DNA from: Affinirhizobium straminoryzae
GTDB lineage: Bacteria; Pseudomonadota; Alphaproteobacteria; Rhizobiales; Rhizobiaceae
Reading direction: 5' to 3'
DNA length: 53,858 nt
Assembly: GCF_007004135.1 (NCBI RefSeq)
Contig: NZ_VJMG01000020.1
Location: forward strand, 1 to 53,858
Of this stretch, positions 52,702 to 53,858 are shown in pieces (within the stretch, counting starts at the first letter, position 1; every line of letters starts with the position of its first letter). The position numbers and the translations under genes were made by a program. The notes below the pieces were generated by a model. That model searched no databases. It worked only from the letters and a program-made list of their open reading frames with translations, and was not told where the DNA came from.

Positions 52702-53394
52702 ATGGCAGAGAATAACGATGCTCTCCGGAGCTATTTTCAGGATGGAGACCGTTGGGAACAAGAGATCGTCAAAAAGGCCAAACGGTCCAAGGCGTTCGCT
52801 TGGCTGATTACGCTGATCTTCGGCGGCATCACGATCCTGTCGCTCTCCGCATTGGTGATGCTCGTGCCCCTCAAGAGCTTCGAGCCGTACATTGTCGAGG
52901 TCGACAAGAACACTGGCTATATTGAGGTCAAGACAGGGCTGACCCGAACATCGAACATCACCGATCAGCAGGCGGTAACTCAGGCGAACGTCGTCCGTTA
53001 CATTCGATCCCGCGAGGGCTATGATCCTTTTGCCATCGAGCAGAACTTTGGAATTGCAGCTTTGCTCTCCACCGGCGACGCAGCACGCGACCTCCAGGCC
53101 CAATGGAGTGCCGCGAACCCTGATAATCCAGCTCGCCGGCTCGGCAAAAACAAGTCGATCACCGTCGACATAAAGTCTGTCACCTTCCCCAACACGACAA
53201 CGGCGCTCGTCCGGTTCTCGACGCATGAGCGCTCTGATTCAGACGTCATCACGCGCCACTTCATCTCGATCGTTCGCTATCGCTACACCGATACGCCTGA
53301 GCGCAACGAATGGCGCTTCGAAAACCCGTTGGGCTTCCAGGTGTATGACTATCGCCGTGATCAGGAAACGGTGACCTCGGGAGGCCAGCAGTGA
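52702..53394 (+). CDS. virB8: VirB8-like assembly factor
   Basis: 230 aa. Cytoplasmic N-tail, one membrane segment (WLITLIFGGITILSLSALVM, about 31-50), then the periplasmic NTF2-like domain: ITDQQAVTQANVVRYIRSRE, YDPFAIEQNF, WSAANPDNP, and SIVRYRYTDTPERNEWRFEN, a VirB8 mark. It organises the channel in the inner membrane. Overlaps virB9 by 4 nt. 33 bases after virB6. Confidence 0.93.
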   Translation: MAENNDALRSYFQDGDRWEQEIVKKAKRSKAFAWLITLIFGGITILSLSALVMLVPLKSFEPYIVEVDKNTGYIEVKTGLTRTSNITDQQAVTQANVVRYIRSREGYDPFAIEQNFGIAALLSTGDAARDLQAQWSAANPDNPARRLGKNKSITVDIKSVTFPNTTTALVRFSTHERSDSDVITRHFISIVRYRYTDTPERNEWRFENPLGFQVYDYRRDQETVTSGGQQ

Positions 53395-53855
53395 AATATG
53401 GCTTGCCACTGGCGGCGTCGATCGCCGCTCTCACGATGGTCCAAGCCTATGCGGCGCAACAGCCCCGCCCTGGCAGTCTGGATGCGCGTGTGACCAGTGT
53501 CGTCTATCAGCCGAACAACGTCGTGAAGGTATCTGCGACCTACGGCATCTCAACGATGATCATCTTTGACGAAGATGAGAAGTTTGAGACGATCTCGCTT
53601 GGTGACACCGACAGTTGGCAGGTTGCCCCGTCCGAAAAGGGCAACATCCTTTTCGTCAAGCCGATAGCCAAGGACGTTTCCACAAATATGAACGTGGTGA
53701 CCTCAAAGAGGATCTACTTCCTTGAGCTCAACGACTATGCACCGGAAGCAGGGAAAAAGGTATTCGGCATTCGCTTCGTTTATCCGGAGAAGAACCTGAA
53801 CGAGTCTCTGCGGAAGGAGGCTGAGTTTCGGGCAGCTAATACCAACCGTCGCTGA
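53391..53855 (+). CDS. virB9: VirB9-like outer channel protein, short
   Basis: 154 aa, ATG overlapping virB8. Signal peptide LAASIAALTMVQAYA. N-terminal VirB9 domain: SLDARVTSVVYQPNNVVKVS, TMIIFDEDEKFETISLGDTD, NILFVKPIAKDVSTNMNVVT, YFLELN. It stops with TGA at 53853-53855, although VirB9 is usually about 270-300 aa and the C-terminal VirB7-binding domain is missing. A TGATG at the end could start a second part outside the window. Either split, frameshifted or a true short form; the window ends 3 bases later. Confidence 0.85.
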   Translation: MKYGLPLAASIAALTMVQAYAAQQPRPGSLDARVTSVVYQPNNVVKVSATYGISTMIIFDEDEKFETISLGDTDSWQVAPSEKGNILFVKPIAKDVSTNMNVVTSKRIYFLELNDYAPEAGKKVFGIRFVYPEKNLNESLRKEAEFRAANTNRR

Positions 53856-53858
53856 TGC

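Noticed and set aside
1..53858. CRISPR array, tRNA, rRNA, T-DNA borders, oriT
   Set aside because: No regularly spaced repeats, no tRNA-like cloverleaf and no known border or nick sequence was noticed when reading both strands.

Overview
The window looks like accessory DNA, most likely plasmid, from an alphaproteobacterium of the Rhizobiaceae type (Rhizobium, Agrobacterium, Sinorhizobium). The reasons are a DUF1612-type rhizobial plasmid protein (RHE_PE00001 family, recognised from memory), an ExoD-family protein, several sugar and amino-acid ABC operons of rhizobial style, and a VirB-type type IV secretion operon. No rRNA, tRNA, replication gene, relaxase or CRISPR array was seen.

Layout. 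(1) 1-9123 is a defence-island-like block. It opens with an edge-truncated unknown gene on the minus strand. A tightly coupled plus-strand operon follows: OLD-family ATPase/TOPRIM nuclease, short UvrD-like helicase (a Gabija-like pair), a HEPN-like protein and an Mrr-type nuclease. A second plus-strand unit begins after its own promoter: STAS-winged-helix protein, small unknown, Cys-rich DUF4417-like protein, GHKL ATPase, and an unknown protein. This second unit is the best candidate for an undescribed system. (2) 9124-13131 holds plasmid housekeeping: the DUF1612 protein, a Phd/PemK-type toxin-antitoxin pair with a clear operator palindrome, and a tyrosine recombinase. (3) 13132-24538 is a carbohydrate or polyol catabolic locus on the minus strand: ribose-type ABC importer, acetoin-dehydrogenase-like E1 alpha, E1 beta and E2, FGGY kinase and two short-chain dehydrogenases, with a divergent SorC-type regulator. 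(4) 24789-31648 is a TetR-controlled operon: a branched-chain amino acid type ABC importer, a free-standing GAF protein and an amidohydrolase. (5) 31649-38848 has a decayed IS6 transposase, a TerC-family membrane protein, an ExoD-family protein, a methyl-accepting chemotaxis protein, and an intact 1198-bp IS3-family (IS407-like) element with 4-bp target repeats. (6) 38849-41218 is a large unknown protein that combines membrane-like segments with a PD-(D/E)XK nuclease signature. (7) 41776-53855 is a conjugation or secretion locus: virB1-like to virB9-like genes on the plus strand, and a divergent six-gene operon of exported or membrane proteins, three of them degenerate staphylococcal-nuclease-fold proteins.

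How the parts work together. The two ABC operons each import a substrate and carry the enzymes that would process it. Each has its own regulator and a visible repeat or palindrome upstream. The defence block, toxin-antitoxin pair and recombinase are typical cargo and stabilisation modules of a conjugative element, and the VirB locus would supply the mating channel. Translational coupling by 1- to 14-nt overlaps is common in the operons. Many genes start with TTG or GTG, so several starts given here differ from the longest open frame.
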